A stretch of DNA of 64,000 nt from Astrocystis sublimbata (GCA_022453515.1 JAJNNY010000030.1:62001-126000), one strand, 5' to 3'. Counted from the stretch's first letter, positions 46,985 to 58,497 are shown. Program-made: numbers and translations. The notes: generated by a model not told the origin, from the letters alone.

Positions 46985-47692
46985 CTAGAGAACCGATCCA
47001 CCCAACATGGAGTTCTCCATCTCCATGTTATCCAAGGGCATCTCGACAGTTCCGCGTGACTCGACGCCGGCCATACGGTTCTCCATAGAGCCCATGCGGA
47101 CCTCGATGGCCTCGAGTCTCTTCTCGATGGACTCCAGACGCTGGTTGATGGCGAGGGTGTGCTGGGCCTGATCGTGGGCGTAACGGTCGATTTTATTGAT
47201 CAGCGTACGCATGGTCTGGGCATTCGGGGCGTTCTCCTGGCCGGGGGGAGCCGCCGGGGCGCGGGCCTCGTGGTTGTGGCGGGCGTCCTGCACGGCAAAG
47301 CGCCACTGGTTGTTGAGCTGGACTTCGCAGACGGCCTTGGCGCGCCAGGGACAGTCGACCTTGCGGGTGCTGGGGTTGCGCTTCTTGGCGGTGCTGTTGT
47401 ACTTGACGCCGCCGCGATCGCACACGAGATCGTAACGCGTCGGCTTGCCGTCGCGGTAGTTGCTGGCGCGCAGCTTGACCACGCCGTAGCCCTGGTCCTT
47501 GGCGACGCGCTGCACGGCGCCCAGCAGGTCTTCGAAGGAGCGGTAGATGCCCTCGGGGGGCGGTGCGAGAGCGCCGGGCTCGCCCGTGGAGATGGGGACC
47601 TGAGGCGTCGCGGGCGTGACGGCCTGGGGGGTGACGGCCGGGTGCATCTGCTGACGCGGTGTGCTCAACGCACTCGGCGTGCCGTTGGGCAT
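46985..47692 (-). CDS. FAR1-type DNA-binding domain protein with a coiled coil
   Basis: Single exon, 235 residues from the ATG at 47692 (MPNGTPSALSTPRQQ). The open frame continues upstream without an ATG and contains a TATAAA-like box at about 47881, so it is leader. Residues about 50-150 form a FAR1/WRKY-GCM1-type zinc module: GIYRSFEDLLGAVQRVAKDQ, then YDLVCDRGG, the basic KKRNPSTRKVDCPWRAKAV, and WRFAVQDARHNH with the HNH ligands. The C-terminus is a regular heptad helix (LAINQRLESIEKRLEAIEV, then MGSMENRMAGVESR), a dimerising coiled coil. The domain derives from Mutator-like transposases, but no DDE core is present, so this is probably a domesticated regulator. Gene-specific targets are unknown. 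Confidence 0.78.
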   Translation of the reverse strand: MPNGTPSALSTPRQQMHPAVTPQAVTPATPQVPISTGEPGALAPPPEGIYRSFEDLLGAVQRVAKDQGYGVVKLRASNYRDGKPTRYDLVCDRGGVKYNSTAKKRNPSTRKVDCPWRAKAVCEVQLNNQWRFAVQDARHNHEARAPAAPPGQENAPNAQTMRTLINKIDRYAHDQAQHTLAINQRLESIEKRLEAIEVRMGSMENRMAGVESRGTVEMPLDNMEMENSMLGGSVL

Positions 47693-48416
47693 GTTGGGGA
47701 TCCCAACGCCCGCGGGCACGGCCGGGTGGTGAGGGTTCTGCTGGAGAGAAATTTTGGCGGTGTTGGGATGGGACTCGGGGGAGAACGAGGGGACTCGGAG
47801 CGAGGGCTCACGACGCCGTTGGGCGTGGCCGCGTCGTCTGCTGTTGTCGACCTGACGGGGGGACCGCGGTTGGACGGCGACTTTATAAGTACGGCGGGCC
47901 TGGCAGGATGCGGATGCAGACGCGGATGGGGACACCGTGAACGATGGGGTATTCAGACGTTGTTGGTGGTGCGAGTTGAGGTTCTCACGGTACTGCGCCG
48001 TGTGTGACGACCAAAACACGGCGTGCGCACGCCCACCGTGGGCCGTGCGAGCAGCCCCTGGACCGTGCGGTGGCCGTGCAATAACCGTACCCCACTAGCC
48101 ACATCCATGTACGACGTACTGCGGATATGGGATATGGATGTGGCTTAAGCAGGGCATCCAGAGGTCCTCTGCAGGAAGCGCCTAATCGGGAGCCCTACGT
48201 CAGTGCCCGGATGGCAACAGCCAATGTCACCTCCCAATTGGTCCTCACGTGGTGCAGCACGCGAGCTTGTTTGATAGCCAAAAGCAAAACATAAAAGTAT
48301 CTTCCATCCACTCTAGCTGTCATGTCATAGCTGATGATCTCAATCCAACTACTCGGACTTCTACAGCCCATGAACAGGCCTCATTGACCCTCTCTATCAT
48401 CGTGTCGGGCATAACC
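47693..48416. promoter_or_regulatory. Divergent promoter, FAR1-type gene and small conserved gene
   Basis: 724 bases. A TATAAA-like box on the minus strand near 47881 and a pyrimidine-rich leader serve the FAR1-type gene. The element ACATCCATGTA near 48101 has a nearby related inverted copy (CATATCC at 48125-48140). Confidence 0.45.
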
Positions 48417-48952
48417 ATGGCATCGAAAGCCGGCCAAGAGATGAAGGACCGCAAGGGCCAATTGCCTGCAGGCGAGGAGACGCCCGAAGAGCGGCAGCTC
48501 CAACAGGATCTTAAGTACCTAGACATGTTGCTTGCTAGGGTATGAGGATAGCGATATGCCTTTCCATCGCGAATTGAGAAGTGAAAACTGACGAGTCCTG
48601 CATCTAGTGTCGTAACGTAAGGACTGCATTACCGCGGATGCTGGAGGGAATGCCCGAAGTAGCGAGGCAGCACCCAGACGGTTGGCAATCCTGTAATGCT
48701 GAGCCAAAACGCTCAATATCCCTTTTCTATTGCCACTGACCCTCTGTTGTAGCCCGACAAGTCCTGCACGGAGAAGCCGTCAACCACATGAGGAACACCG
48801 GCGACGAGATCCGGGACTTTGCCACGCTGTACACGGGCGAAGCGAGTAAAAGGGTGCTGGACAAGGCCAAGACGAGCAGAGCGGCCAACCCCCAAGGAAT
48901 CAAGACGTGGTTGTACCAAGATCACCCCGACTGGGCAGACGCCCCTCGATGA
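48417..48952 (+). CDS. Small conserved-looking intracellular protein
   Basis: Three exons (48417-48539, 48608-48692, 48753-48952) join in phase to 135 residues. The ATG at 48417 opens MASKAGQEMKDRKGQLPAGE. The protein is hydrophilic and mostly helical: a charged N-terminus, then DLKYLDMLLARCRNVRTALP, a helix around HGEAVNHMRNTGDEIRDFATLY, and an end reading GIKTWLYQDHPDWADAPR. No signal peptide, zinc site or enzyme motif. The middle exon has an in-phase acceptor (CATCTAG) and a usable donor (TGTAATG). The helical profile would suit a subunit of a larger nuclear complex, but I cannot name it. It is tandem with eIF3c, 0.9 kb upstream of it. Confidence 0.7.
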
Positions 48953-49848
48953 GAACTTTAGGGATGGTGGTTTCTGATTTATCATGAATTTTGCGATGGA
49001 TACCCACAATGAGAATGGATGGAATGGATTTGATGATTGATTGCTCGTTTTTTTTGGGATGGAGTTTCGCAGCAGTTCATTCGCAGCAGTTCACAATGAA
49101 ATACACAGCGCATTACAGGAACTGCGAGTCATCTGGCTGGATATGAGAAATGATTTGCAGGTTCAATCCTGTTTTATGTAGCAAATCAGTAATACTGGTA
49201 CTTTGAGGATGATCGATCATCGTCAGCCGCTTGGTTTGTGAGTTTCTCATGGCCGTTGCTCACCACAGGTGAAGCCCTTGAATACATGTACGTCGCATAC
49301 AGTAAGAATACAGTATACACTGTCTCATCGGGGCATGATGAATGATGAAGCTGGCGGGCCTGGAAGGTTAAAGTTCGCTAAGGGCGCCCCTCCATTGCCG
49401 TGACTAGTCCAGCTAGTACCTTCAGACTGTGAGTACATGGCTCAGTGTGTGTAAACTGCCTGGTTGGTCCCTAGATCTTGTACCTGACCCACCTAGGTAC
49501 ATCGCACACCCCTACCACCTGCCATCTGCCACTGGGCGGGCGTGTTACCCCCACCAAAAGGTCGACCACCACCTGTAAAAATTCGCTGTGAATTTGCGAA
49601 AAGCGACGGAAAATACTGGCCCACCCAGCTTTGCCGCCTCCTGCCTCCTGCCCCTCCTCCATCCAGTCCATGTTCATCTCCCATCACCCACGCCACACCC
49701 ACGCCCACGCCCACGCCCAGGCACACACGTCCCTCCATCCATCCGGGCTGTGAATCTATAGATTCGAGTACTGTCGTCGTCCAGCCACACCGAACGACAG
49801 TAACTCCTTTATAACCCCCGACCGACCGACCGACGAGCACCCGCCAAC
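48953..49848. promoter_or_regulatory. Promoter region of eIF3c
   Basis: 900 bases. Near 49690-49735 there is a CCCACGCCCACGCC run, and close to the ATG a TTTATAACC box at about 49808 and an ACCGACCGACCGACGAG leader, as expected for a strongly expressed housekeeping gene. Confidence 0.5.
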
Positions 49849-52531
49849 ATGTCTCGCTTCTTCCGCGGCGGCGACGACAGCTCCAGCGAGAGCAGCTCCG
49901 AAGAGGAGGAGCTCTACTCCGAGGAGGAGGAGGAGAAGAAGGAAGTTGAAGACTCCGACGAGGAGGAATCCGAAGAGGGCTCCGACGAAGACGAGGATGG
50001 ATCCGACGAAGACAGCAGCGATGAGGAGGGCGGCAAGAAGACGGGTGCCTCCCGTTTCTTGCGCGGCGACTCCTCCGAGAGCGAGGGCAGCGACGAGGAC
50101 CAGCCCAAGATGGTCAAGAGTGCCCGCGACAAGCGCTTCGCCGAGCTCGAGACCACCATCGACACCATCGAGAAGAAGCAGAAGATCAACGACTGGGGCG
50201 CCGTCTCTACTGGTATGTAATAACACGCCAAGAGCGAAAGACTCCATCGGCAACCAGCTAACATCGTGTGTTCGCCCTGCAGAATTCGACAAGCTCATTC
50301 GCCAGGCTTCCAAGATGACCGAACGGGGCCAGGCACCCAAGCTGTACATCAAGGCCATCGTCGAGCTCGAGGACGCCATGAACGAGACCATCTCCAAGCA
50401 GAAGGTCACCCCCAAGAAGATGAACGCCACCAGCGCCCGTGGTCTCAACGCCATCAAGCAGAAGATCAAGAAGCTCAAGCAGGACCACCAGACCGAGGTC
50501 GACTCCTACCGGGACGATCCCCTCGATTTCCTCGCCTCCGAGGACGAGGAGGAGGAGGCCCCTGCGCCCAAGCCTAAGAAGACCAAGGCCGAGGCTTACA
50601 CAGCCCAGGTAGAGCAGCAGGACGACGACGGCTTTGAGACCGTCGGCAAGGGCGGCCGCAGCATGACATTCACCCCCGAGAGCATCTTCAAGCACCTGCG
50701 CACCATCCTGGAGTCTCGTGGAAAGAAGAACACCGACAGGCTCGAGCAGATCCGCATTATGGAGAAGCTGCACGCTGTCGCAGTCACCCCCTACCAGACC
50801 ATCCGTGTTCTGTTGACCCTCGTTTCGGCCCGCTTCGACCTTGGCTCCGGCACAAACAACTCCATGCCCCTAGAACAGTGGAAGGCTGCCGAGAAGGAGC
50901 TGTCAACCCTTTTCGAGGTGCTCCTTGAGCACCCAGACCACATCGTCATCGAAAACGCTGAGGAGTGGGAAGATGACGAGAAGCCCCCAACACTGCAAGC
51001 CGGAGAGAAATACATCAAGGTGCCTGGCAGTGTGGTATCATACGTTGAGCGCCTGGATGACGAGCTGACCCGGTCACTGCAAACTATTGACCCTCACACC
51101 TCCGAGTACATAGATCGTCTCACCGACGAGGGTGCCCTGTACAACGTCATCTTCCGTGGCTTACTCTACTACGAGACCCTACGCAAGGACACGGCTCTTG
51201 AAATTCCCCAAGACAGCGTGAACCGCATCGTGATGCGGAGGTTAGAGCACGTCTACTTCAAACCCGCCCAAGTGGTCAAGATCCTCGAGGAGAACGCCTG
51301 GAAACCCGTGCCCACCTCGGTCGAGTCAGTCATCACCCCTAGAGGCAGCGTCACAGATGCGACGCAACTCCTCAACGTACTCTGCAACTACCTCTTCCTC
51401 AACAGCGAGGGCATCATCCGCGCTCGTGCCATGCTTTGCCAGATTTACTTCCTTGCGCTGCATGATGAGTACTACAAGGCTCGCGACATGATGTTGATGT
51501 CGCATTTGCAAGAGACCATCAACAGCTTCGATGTTCACACACAGATCCTCTACAACCGCACACTCGTGCAAGTCGGCCTATGCGCCTTCCGCAAGGGCCT
51601 CGTCTACGATGCCCAAAATACATTACAAGAGATCTGCGGCAGTGGCCGGCAAAAAGAGCTCCTCGCCCAGGGCGTCATGATGCAGCGATTCGCCCAAGTC
51701 TCACCGGAACAAGAGCGTCTCGAGAAGCAGAGACAGTTGCCCTTCCACATGCACATCAACCTCGAGCTGCTGGAGTGTGTCTACCTCACATGCAGCATGC
51801 TTCTCGAGATCCCTCTACTCGCCCAGACTGGCTCGTCACCCGACATCAAGAAGCGCATCATCAGCAAGACGTACCGACGCATGCTTGAGTACCACGAGCG
51901 ACAAATCTTCACGGGCCCGCCCGAGAACACCCGCGACCACGTCATGCAGGCATCGCGTGCGTTAGCCGCTGGTGAATGGAAGAAGTCGATCAACTTCATC
52001 CACAGCATCAAGATCTGGGAGCTCATGCCCAACACGGACGAGATCAAGACGATGCTTTCCAAACAGATCCAAGAGGAAGGTCTGCGGACGTACCTCTTCA
52101 CCTACGCCCCCTTCTACGACACCCTCGCCGTCTCGACACTGTCGTCGATGTTCGAGCTCGACGACCGTAAGGTGGCCTCGCTCGTGAGCAAGATGATCAG
52201 CCACGAGGAGCTGGCCGCGGCCCTCGACCAGGTCACGTCAACCGTCATCTTCCGAAAGGGCGTGGAGCTCTCGCGCCTGCAGAGCCTGGCCCTCACGCTG
52301 TCGGACAAGGCGGCGGCGCTGATCGAGACCAACGAGCGGACGCTCGAGCAGAGGACACAAGGCACAGCCAACGCGTTCGACAGGAGAGGCGGGCAAAACG
52401 CGCGGGGCGGCCGCGGTGGCGGTGCCAAGAGAGGTGGCCGCGGTGGTGCCAGTATAGGCGGCACGGGGCAGAGACAGGCGGGTGGCACGCAGTTCACAGG
52501 AGGTGCTCTCGGTGGCGCGGTTCGAAGTTAG
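49849..52531 (+). CDS. NIP1: Eukaryotic translation initiation factor 3 subunit C
   Basis: Two exons (49849-50212 and 50283-52531) with a 70-base intron give 870 residues, the normal size for fungal eIF3c. The N-terminus is the hallmark [20 protein letters not shown], a long acidic Ser/Glu/Asp region that contacts eIF1 and eIF5. A second [12 protein letters not shown] copy follows near residue 68. The central part is the conserved eIF3c helical domain ([23 protein letters not shown]), and the PCI domain lies at roughly residues 620-800. The C-terminus is Gly/Arg-rich ([18 protein letters not shown]), an RGG-type RNA-binding tail. It is a core subunit of eIF3 and essential for 43S pre-initiation complex assembly in the cytosol. 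No anomalies seen. Confidence 0.97.
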
Positions 52532-53204
52532 AAGTAGGCGGCGTTGCCATGAGCGATCGATCCTTCGGTGTTATTCATTTTACTGTCTCTGTCTCTGTTC
52601 TCCTTTGTACTCACGTCGTGTGCATATGGCCCCGGGATGCTTTCTGACGGAAGAAAAAAGAACGGCAATTGGCATCAGGGGGCCATCGGGCTCGTCCAGG
52701 AATAATCGGACGGTCAACCAAAATCCAGGTAGGTTAGGTATGCAAGCTATGCTATGGTAGTTTCCACATCTACTGTCTACTATCTAGGTAGTTGGGGAAA
52801 TGAAATGAACTCGACATGATTTATGTTTCTGATGATGCTCTTTTCTTGGTTTGGTCTTTATTTTGTATTTGTGATGGTGAGTTTTGAGTGAGATCGTTTG
52901 TAGGTGAGGTGTTGCGCATGTTTTATCGCAATTTACCTGCGCACGTAATCTATACCCTCGTAGGAATGCCTTTGTATCATGAGGAGCCTTCCAAACTTAT
53001 ATGCTCGGGGGCGGTGTGTGTATGTGTATATATATATGTACTGTATGTGTAGGGACGGATATCTAGGTATATATGTAAATTCTACTCTTACTCCCATACG
53101 CTCCTTTCTCTACCCCTTCTATACCTCTCTTTTCACCTCCCCTTTTCTCCCCCCGTTGCTTTCCTTTCCCCGTAACCCTTTCTATTCTACTATTTTTATC
53201 TTTT
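52532..53204. other. Intergenic, convergent 3' ends
   Basis: 670 bases between eIF3c and the hemerythrin-like gene. Contains a TGTATATATATATG tract near 53020 and a TC-rich end; no gene seen. Confidence 0.5.
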
Positions 53205-54176
53205 CTACATCCGCATCCGCCGCATCTCCTCGAGCGTCCAGTACCGGCGCATGTTGTCGGCCCCGAGCGTCTTGACCTCCTGGTCGAGATGCTTCCAGAG
53301 CACGGCGCCCCAGGTATCAAGCTGGGTTTTCAGGGCCGACATCTGCAGCTCGCTCTCGCCGCGCAGACAGCCCTGCAGGTAGCTCTTGAGGCCCTCCATG
53401 CCATGGTGGATCTCCTTGTGTTGCTGGAGGAGCTCGGCGGCTTTCTTCTTGCCTTTCTCTTCTGCCTCTTTCTCCTTTTCACTTTCCTTTTCACCTTCGT
53501 TTCCTAGTGTCTCTCCCTCTATTATCTTTGGCGTGAAAGCAGGCAAATTCCTTTCCTTGCCCGTCCGGAACTCAGGCATGCGCACCGCGAGGTCGGGAAA
53601 CACGAAGCGCTCCTCGATGGCGTGGTGCGTCTCGAGATGCGACACGAAGTCCAGCCCGGCTTGGATGAAGGACCGGATTGACAGACCTTGCGCGCGCCGG
53701 TTGCTGGATGCGGAGGTGTACAGGACTTCCCAGGTCGATCGGAAGTGCGCGTGGAACATGTCCATGTGCTCTGCCATGCGGTTGTATTCGCGGAACTCGG
53801 CGGCGCTGAGGGGGGGGAGCTTGGGTGAGGTGGAGGTTGTCGGGGCCGGGGCCGAGGGGGGGTCCGTGGAGGGGGAGGTGGAGGTGGACATGGTCCGCGG
53901 GGTGAGGGGGGGTCGCTGTTGGTGGTGGAGGTGGAGGTGGTAGTGTTGAGAGGGTCGGACAATCGTGGTGGTGGTGTTTGTGCGCCGTTGCAGTTGGCGG
54001 GATAGTCGATATTGCCCGAGATGTTGTTGTTGTTGTTGTTGTTGTTGTTGCTTTGTCGTGCTGCTGGCGAACCGGGGAATTGACGCCGTGTTACTGTTTG
54101 TGATGTTTCTGTTGACAGCGAACTTGGCGATCAGTGCTGCTGTGCTTGTGCCTGTGCCTGTACAGCGCATTCGCAT
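53205..54176 (-). CDS. Hemerythrin (HHE) cation-binding protein
   Basis: Single exon, 323 residues. Two HHE-type helical pairs supply the His/Glu ligands of a di-iron site: EYNRMAEHMDMFHAHF (H137, H142), HLETHHAIEERFVFPDL (H180, H184, E188), LLQQHKEIHHGMEGL and LWKHLDQEVKTL. The first 40 residues are Arg/Ser/Thr-rich without acidic residues and read IPRFASS, resembling a mitochondrial presequence. A polyQ tract (residues 43-51) comes from a CAA microsatellite, and a His/Gln/Pro-rich linker follows. Translation may also start at the internal Met near residue 96 (MSTSTSPS). Between the HHE helices is a Lys/Glu-rich insert (EKESEKEKEAEEKGKKK). HHE proteins bind oxygen, NO or iron; the role here is unknown. 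Confidence 0.87.
   Translation of the reverse strand: MRMRCTGTGTSTAALIAKFAVNRNITNSNTASIPRFASSTTKQQQQQQQQQHLGQYRLSRQLQRRTNTTTTIVRPSQHYHLHLHHQQRPPLTPRTMSTSTSPSTDPPSAPAPTTSTSPKLPPLSAAEFREYNRMAEHMDMFHAHFRSTWEVLYTSASSNRRAQGLSIRSFIQAGLDFVSHLETHHAIEERFVFPDLAVRMPEFRTGKERNLPAFTPKIIEGETLGNEGEKESEKEKEAEEKGKKKAAELLQQHKEIHHGMEGLKSYLQGCLRGESELQMSALKTQLDTWGAVLWKHLDQEVKTLGADNMRRYWTLEEMRRMRM
54023..54050. repeat. (TTG)n microsatellite encoding polyQ
   Basis: About nine TTG units on the plus strand, read as CAA on the minus strand in the hemerythrin-like gene. Confidence 0.95.
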
Positions 54177-56592
54177 GTCTTACGGTAACGGTACGACTGC
54201 GGTGGTGAGACGTTACTGGTGTTGATTTACCTGGACTATCAAGTCGTCTTCTTTATATGAAGTTAGGTAGGTGCTGAGGTAGGGCAGCAGGTTTCAATAT
54301 AGGACCCTAGGAGATGGATATTGATGTTACCTAATCACTATAACGGGGAACGAATCGTCCACCCGAGAGTTGGTGGCTAGTTAGCTGACTACGGGCACTT
54401 ACAGTTGGAAATCAAGGTTCTTGTTTCTTTCTCTTGCTCTTTCTTTGCTCGAACATACCTACCGACTTAGCGTGAGGGAAGTTGCTGTGTCAGCTATTGT
54501 AAATCAAAACTACGGCGCTTCAGCAATCGACATTCCAACCTAGTCCGATCTTGGTGGGAATCCGCCAAATGCCAAGCCAGCGTCCCGCGCGCTTGTGTGT
54601 AATTTCTTTCTTCTTATTCGTTGCGTGGGGGGTTGAACTTGTTCTGCACAAAAAGATGAGGGGGTACTTGGTTTGAATATTCTGCATGTAATGTACCTTA
54701 TGCTTGATTGTTTTCCCTTGAAGTTTTGATTACATGTGAAGAGAGGCAGCGAGGCCAGATCAGCTGTCGTGTCAACAACAAGTATTGACGCGTCTCCCAA
54801 TCAATGCAGATGCAATGCAAAGCAAATAATTTCTGCAATGTTGGCATGCGTAAATGATGTGTTATTTTATTGCTGGGGTCCCACGACACATGTCTAGGCG
54901 GCATAAGCCAAGCGTCTGTCTCTATTTCCATCATGGGACGAGCAATGCTAGTAGATTGCTTCAAGGTTGCGTGTATACTACCGACCTAGTGTCAAAGTAA
55001 TTACTATAATCTGCAAGACGGACAGATCGACTCTCTCGGCCGAATACACGGACAGATTTCGACTCCTTTGGCCAAACACCATTGACGATCTCGACGGCAC
55101 GGGTTCAACTTAGCTTCCACTCTCGCTTGCTCGATCAATCAATCAATCAATCAATCAATCGCAAACCGGACGAACGCCATACCATGCCACAACAGCCCCG
55201 TGGAACAAACAAAGAAGTTGCCGTCACTAGAGCCATGCAGCACGGGTAGTTATCTAGGACCATATTGTCGCTGCCCATCTTGTCCCCCGTCAGACGGCAA
55301 TACGGGAGCCTGAAACCTGCCCAACCCGAAATCGAACATCGAGTACAGGCATAGGTCACATGGTAATTATGTGGCCGTAGGTGAATGCCACTATCACACA
55401 ACCTCCCTGTGGTAGGCCTTGGATACGGCATCACTAAGCTAGTAACGAGACGCGAGTAGTGTAGAACCAGCGCAGGACGCCACTCACGCACAATCCAAAT
55501 GAGCGCAGAGTGGAGGGGGGTGAACCAGCCAGTGGTTCTCGAACGCCAGGTTCCACGACGCCATCTCGCAGAGAAGGAAACACGCGGCTTCTCTTTTTTC
55601 TTTTTTTTCTGTGATCCCGTCGTGGTACCAAACACCCGGTGCTTGCGTTCAAAAAGCGCGAAAACGGGGAAGAGCCTCCCGCGTTCCCGGAGAGAAAAGG
55701 GGGGGATGGGGGGAAGGGGGCAGGCGTCATGTGTGTACGATCGAATGCGGGCCAAGGTCGCCGCCTCTTTTGGGTTTCGACTGAAATTTCGCCCCTGCGG
55801 TCTCCCGTCCTAGTACCCTCGTTGCAGCCCGAGGGAGATGCTACGTGGTGCGTCTCATCGACCCAGACCTCTTCTCGTGGCTCTATGAAGAGATCATGAC
55901 GGAGGCCTTGTGCCCGCTTTTTCTCCCCTTCGACTGGACGGCAGGCCCTTTCCTCCCTCGGTTCTGCTGCGCTTGTGTGCGGCTGAGATGGATGGCCGCA
56001 GGACGTGCCGTCGACCGATCGAGCGGCATCCTGCCGCTTGCTTGCTTCGTCCGGTGGGGGTGCCTACGTTGTTTGCGTCTGCGCGAGGGGGGATAGTTGC
56101 CAGTGTTTCCAGTCGACGGCGTGCCGCACAAAACCCAATCAAGCTACCAGAGTCGTCATTTGGATGACTTCTCGTTCTATGCAGAAGTGTTGGGTATGTG
56201 GGGGCTCGAAGACGCAGCGAAGGGGTTGACTGGTGAGAGAAAAATTTTGTTTGTGCGCCGCCGTGGCTATCGCGACAACGCAAGGGACCAGCCAACTCAT
56301 TGGAGCTCGGTCGATATGAAGCGAGTAGCCGAAACTCGGCGATCTGAGACAATAGATAACCGAGATGCTCATTGGCGACACAAGAGGACGAGGCGAGCTG
56401 TATAAAATGCAAGGGACATCTTCCATTGCGACCTCACGACTGGGCTAAGACAGAGCTGAGAAGTTTTTCTATCACATTATTCCATTGTCGAACTCAACTT
56501 ATATATCTCCTGTCTTCTATGGCATTACCCCTTAACCTAGTCTTCCAAACCTCACTCCAGCCTCAAATTATCACATCATCTCAACTGGCAAG
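54177..56592. other. 2.4 kb divergent intergenic region
   Basis: Promoters of the hemerythrin-like gene (minus) and the second NTF2-like gene (plus). The many overlapping short frames at 55.1-56.4 kb on both strands lack motifs and are rejected. Confidence 0.5.
55133..55160. repeat. (AATC)7 microsatellite
   Basis: Seven uninterrupted AATC units in the divergent intergenic region. Confidence 0.95.
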
Positions 56593-57568
56593 ATGACTTC
56601 CCCCTTGGATCCCCAAGTCGGGATGTACTCCCACGTCAACGGCCATCCCGCCGACGTCCTCGACCGCCTCACCGTCTCCGAGCTTTGCAAAGCCTGGCCG
56701 GTCTACCGGGACGCCTCCGAGTGGAAGAACTTCCGCTCCATCTTCTGCCAAGATGCCTTCGTCTGGACAAGTACGTCAAAGCCCCCCTAGTCTCCATCCC
56801 AACTGTACGGTGACTACAGTCCGATACACAAAAGCTGACACCACCCTCTCACCCTTAGCCTGGAGCAAGCGCCAGACCATCGACAGCTTCATCAAGGTGT
56901 CGAAAGAAGGCAAGTCGCGCGGCGACTTCATCATGCACCGCGAGTGCGGCACGAGCGTGGACCTGAACCCGCAGACGCGCCGCGCCGTCGGCAAGATGAA
57001 GGCCACCATCACGCAGCGGTTCCGCATCCCCGGCGACGCGGCGCGCGGGCTCGAGCCCGTCGTCTTCGACGTCGACTGCGACTGCCGCTTCCACTTCTTC
57101 TGCCTGCAGGAGAACGACGACCTCGGAGGATCGCCGCAGTGGAAGGTCCGCTACGTCAAGCTTATTTATGATAAGGACAAGGTCGTGCCCGTCGACGGCA
57201 AGACGGCGCCGACTTTTTCGAAAGACGTCTTGGCCCGCTGTCCTGAGGGCTATAAGTACTTGGGCGCCGCGCAGGCTATGTTAGGCCATGATGTCGATGC
57301 GTTCTTGCCGACGATCCAGGGCAAGGAGCACGGTGCTGCGCATCGCTCGTGGTTGGATATGTATGAGAAGATGAGGCAGTGGCTGGATGGCGAGGATGAT
57401 GTCGATCTCTCGTCGCCTGTTGATGGCGTTAAGGGGGCTGCTAATGGGAATGGACGTGCTGCGCCTGTCAATGGGAAAGGCAACGGGGCTGTCCACGCTA
57501 GTGTTAATGGCAATGGCAGTGGCGGTTCTGGTGGGCTTCGTGTAGACTCTTTCCATGGGGACACGTAG
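56593..57568 (+). CDS. NTF2/SnoaL-like protein with an Asn-Gly-rich tail
   Basis: Two exons (56593-56770 and 56859-57568) with an 88-base intron give 295 residues. The fold spans about residues 25-215: helix LTVSELCKAWPVYRDASEW, then FCQDAFVWTTWSKRQTID across the splice site, HRECGTSVDLNP, the strand KMKATITQRFRI and FHFFCLQEND. This is the SnoaL_4-type family common in filamentous fungi, which resembles scytalone dehydratase-like enzymes but is mostly uncharacterised. The last 60 residues are a low-complexity tail (NGNGRAAPVNGKGNGAVHA) that looks disordered. It is unrelated in sequence to the NTF2-like protein at 17.2 kb. No signal peptide or membrane helix. Confidence 0.85.
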
Positions 57569-57593
57569 TCGGGGACACGTAGTCGGGGACGTG
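57557..57593. repeat. 14-bp tandem repeat across a stop codon
   Basis: GGGGACACGTAGTC occurs twice head to tail (57557-57570 and 57571-57584), followed by a partial third unit. The first unit contains the TAG stop (57566-57568) of the NTF2-like gene. Confidence 0.9.
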
Positions 57594-58497
57594 TATGCTT
57601 TGCTGGGGGTTTGGATGGTGGAACAACTGGGGCGGAAGACAAAAATTGCACACATGTCGAGAATTTAGATAAACGTTAGATGAGATTGAGTCCAGCTTTC
57701 AGAATCTGGTTACAGTGTACGCATTCCTGAAATTTACCTTAAGACCTGCTAGATGCCTGCCCATGTAGAATCTAGAGTGGTTGCAAAATTCGACATTGGC
57801 AATGGGCTAAGTGAGATTCTAATGACCGTGTCTTCTCATGCTCGAATCAAACTCACTCGTCTAAAGTTATTTCAAATTTGATCGCAAAAGTGTGAGTAAG
57901 ACTGAATGATGTGTATTGTAGTACTGAAGCTGAACTTACTGCGAAAGTGTAGATCATGCCTGATGACTAGAGTCGAGATGATCGGGTTTGACGCGAGGGG
58001 AAAATTCTATATTATTTTAGCATAAGGACTGTAACTTGCTTTTGGTATCAAGCTATGTGAAAAGTGTGAGGGAATATTCAGATTTATCTTCGGTCGGCGA
58101 TTGTATGTTGATCGTCTCTCAGAACCCTCTCTCCCTATCGCGGAGAACGGCAGTTATAAAACTCATATCAAAATCGCTCAGTCAAACTTATCGACTTCAT
58201 TTCTACAGCGTCAGGATCATGGGTCTCACGCGGCTTCATACCATTAGAATACAACACACTCATTATCGTATGCATGCGCGTGCTTTCCTACGATGTCAGA
58301 GGACAGAGCAATTGATTTAAATACGAAATACACCCAGGCTGAAGATTCGGAATATTCGTGATGAAGGAAAGAAATCTAAACTCCAATTCCAAAGCTGATG
58401 AACCAAACTTGAACCAAACAGGTCTTGCCAGTAACTAACGCATGAACTCTTTCAATGCCTAGAGAGTAGAGACCAGCCTCCGTGGAAGCTACATGAA
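57569..58497. other. Intergenic, convergent 3' ends
   Basis: 930 bases, moderately AT-rich, without a supported gene. Confidence 0.5.

Noticed and set aside
47159..48007. 282-residue open frame on the plus strand
   Set aside because: It is antisense to the FAR1-type gene and its leader, has a Gly/Ala/Val/Arg composition typical of a GC-rich shadow frame, and shows no motif.
49155..49190. tRNA B-box-like GGTTCAATCC
   Set aside because: It lacks one base of the B-box consensus, and no A-box or acceptor stem can be formed around it.
55894..56412. 172-residue open frame on the minus strand
   Set aside because: Lies in a divergent promoter, begins without a clear ATG, and is Arg/Ser-rich without motifs.
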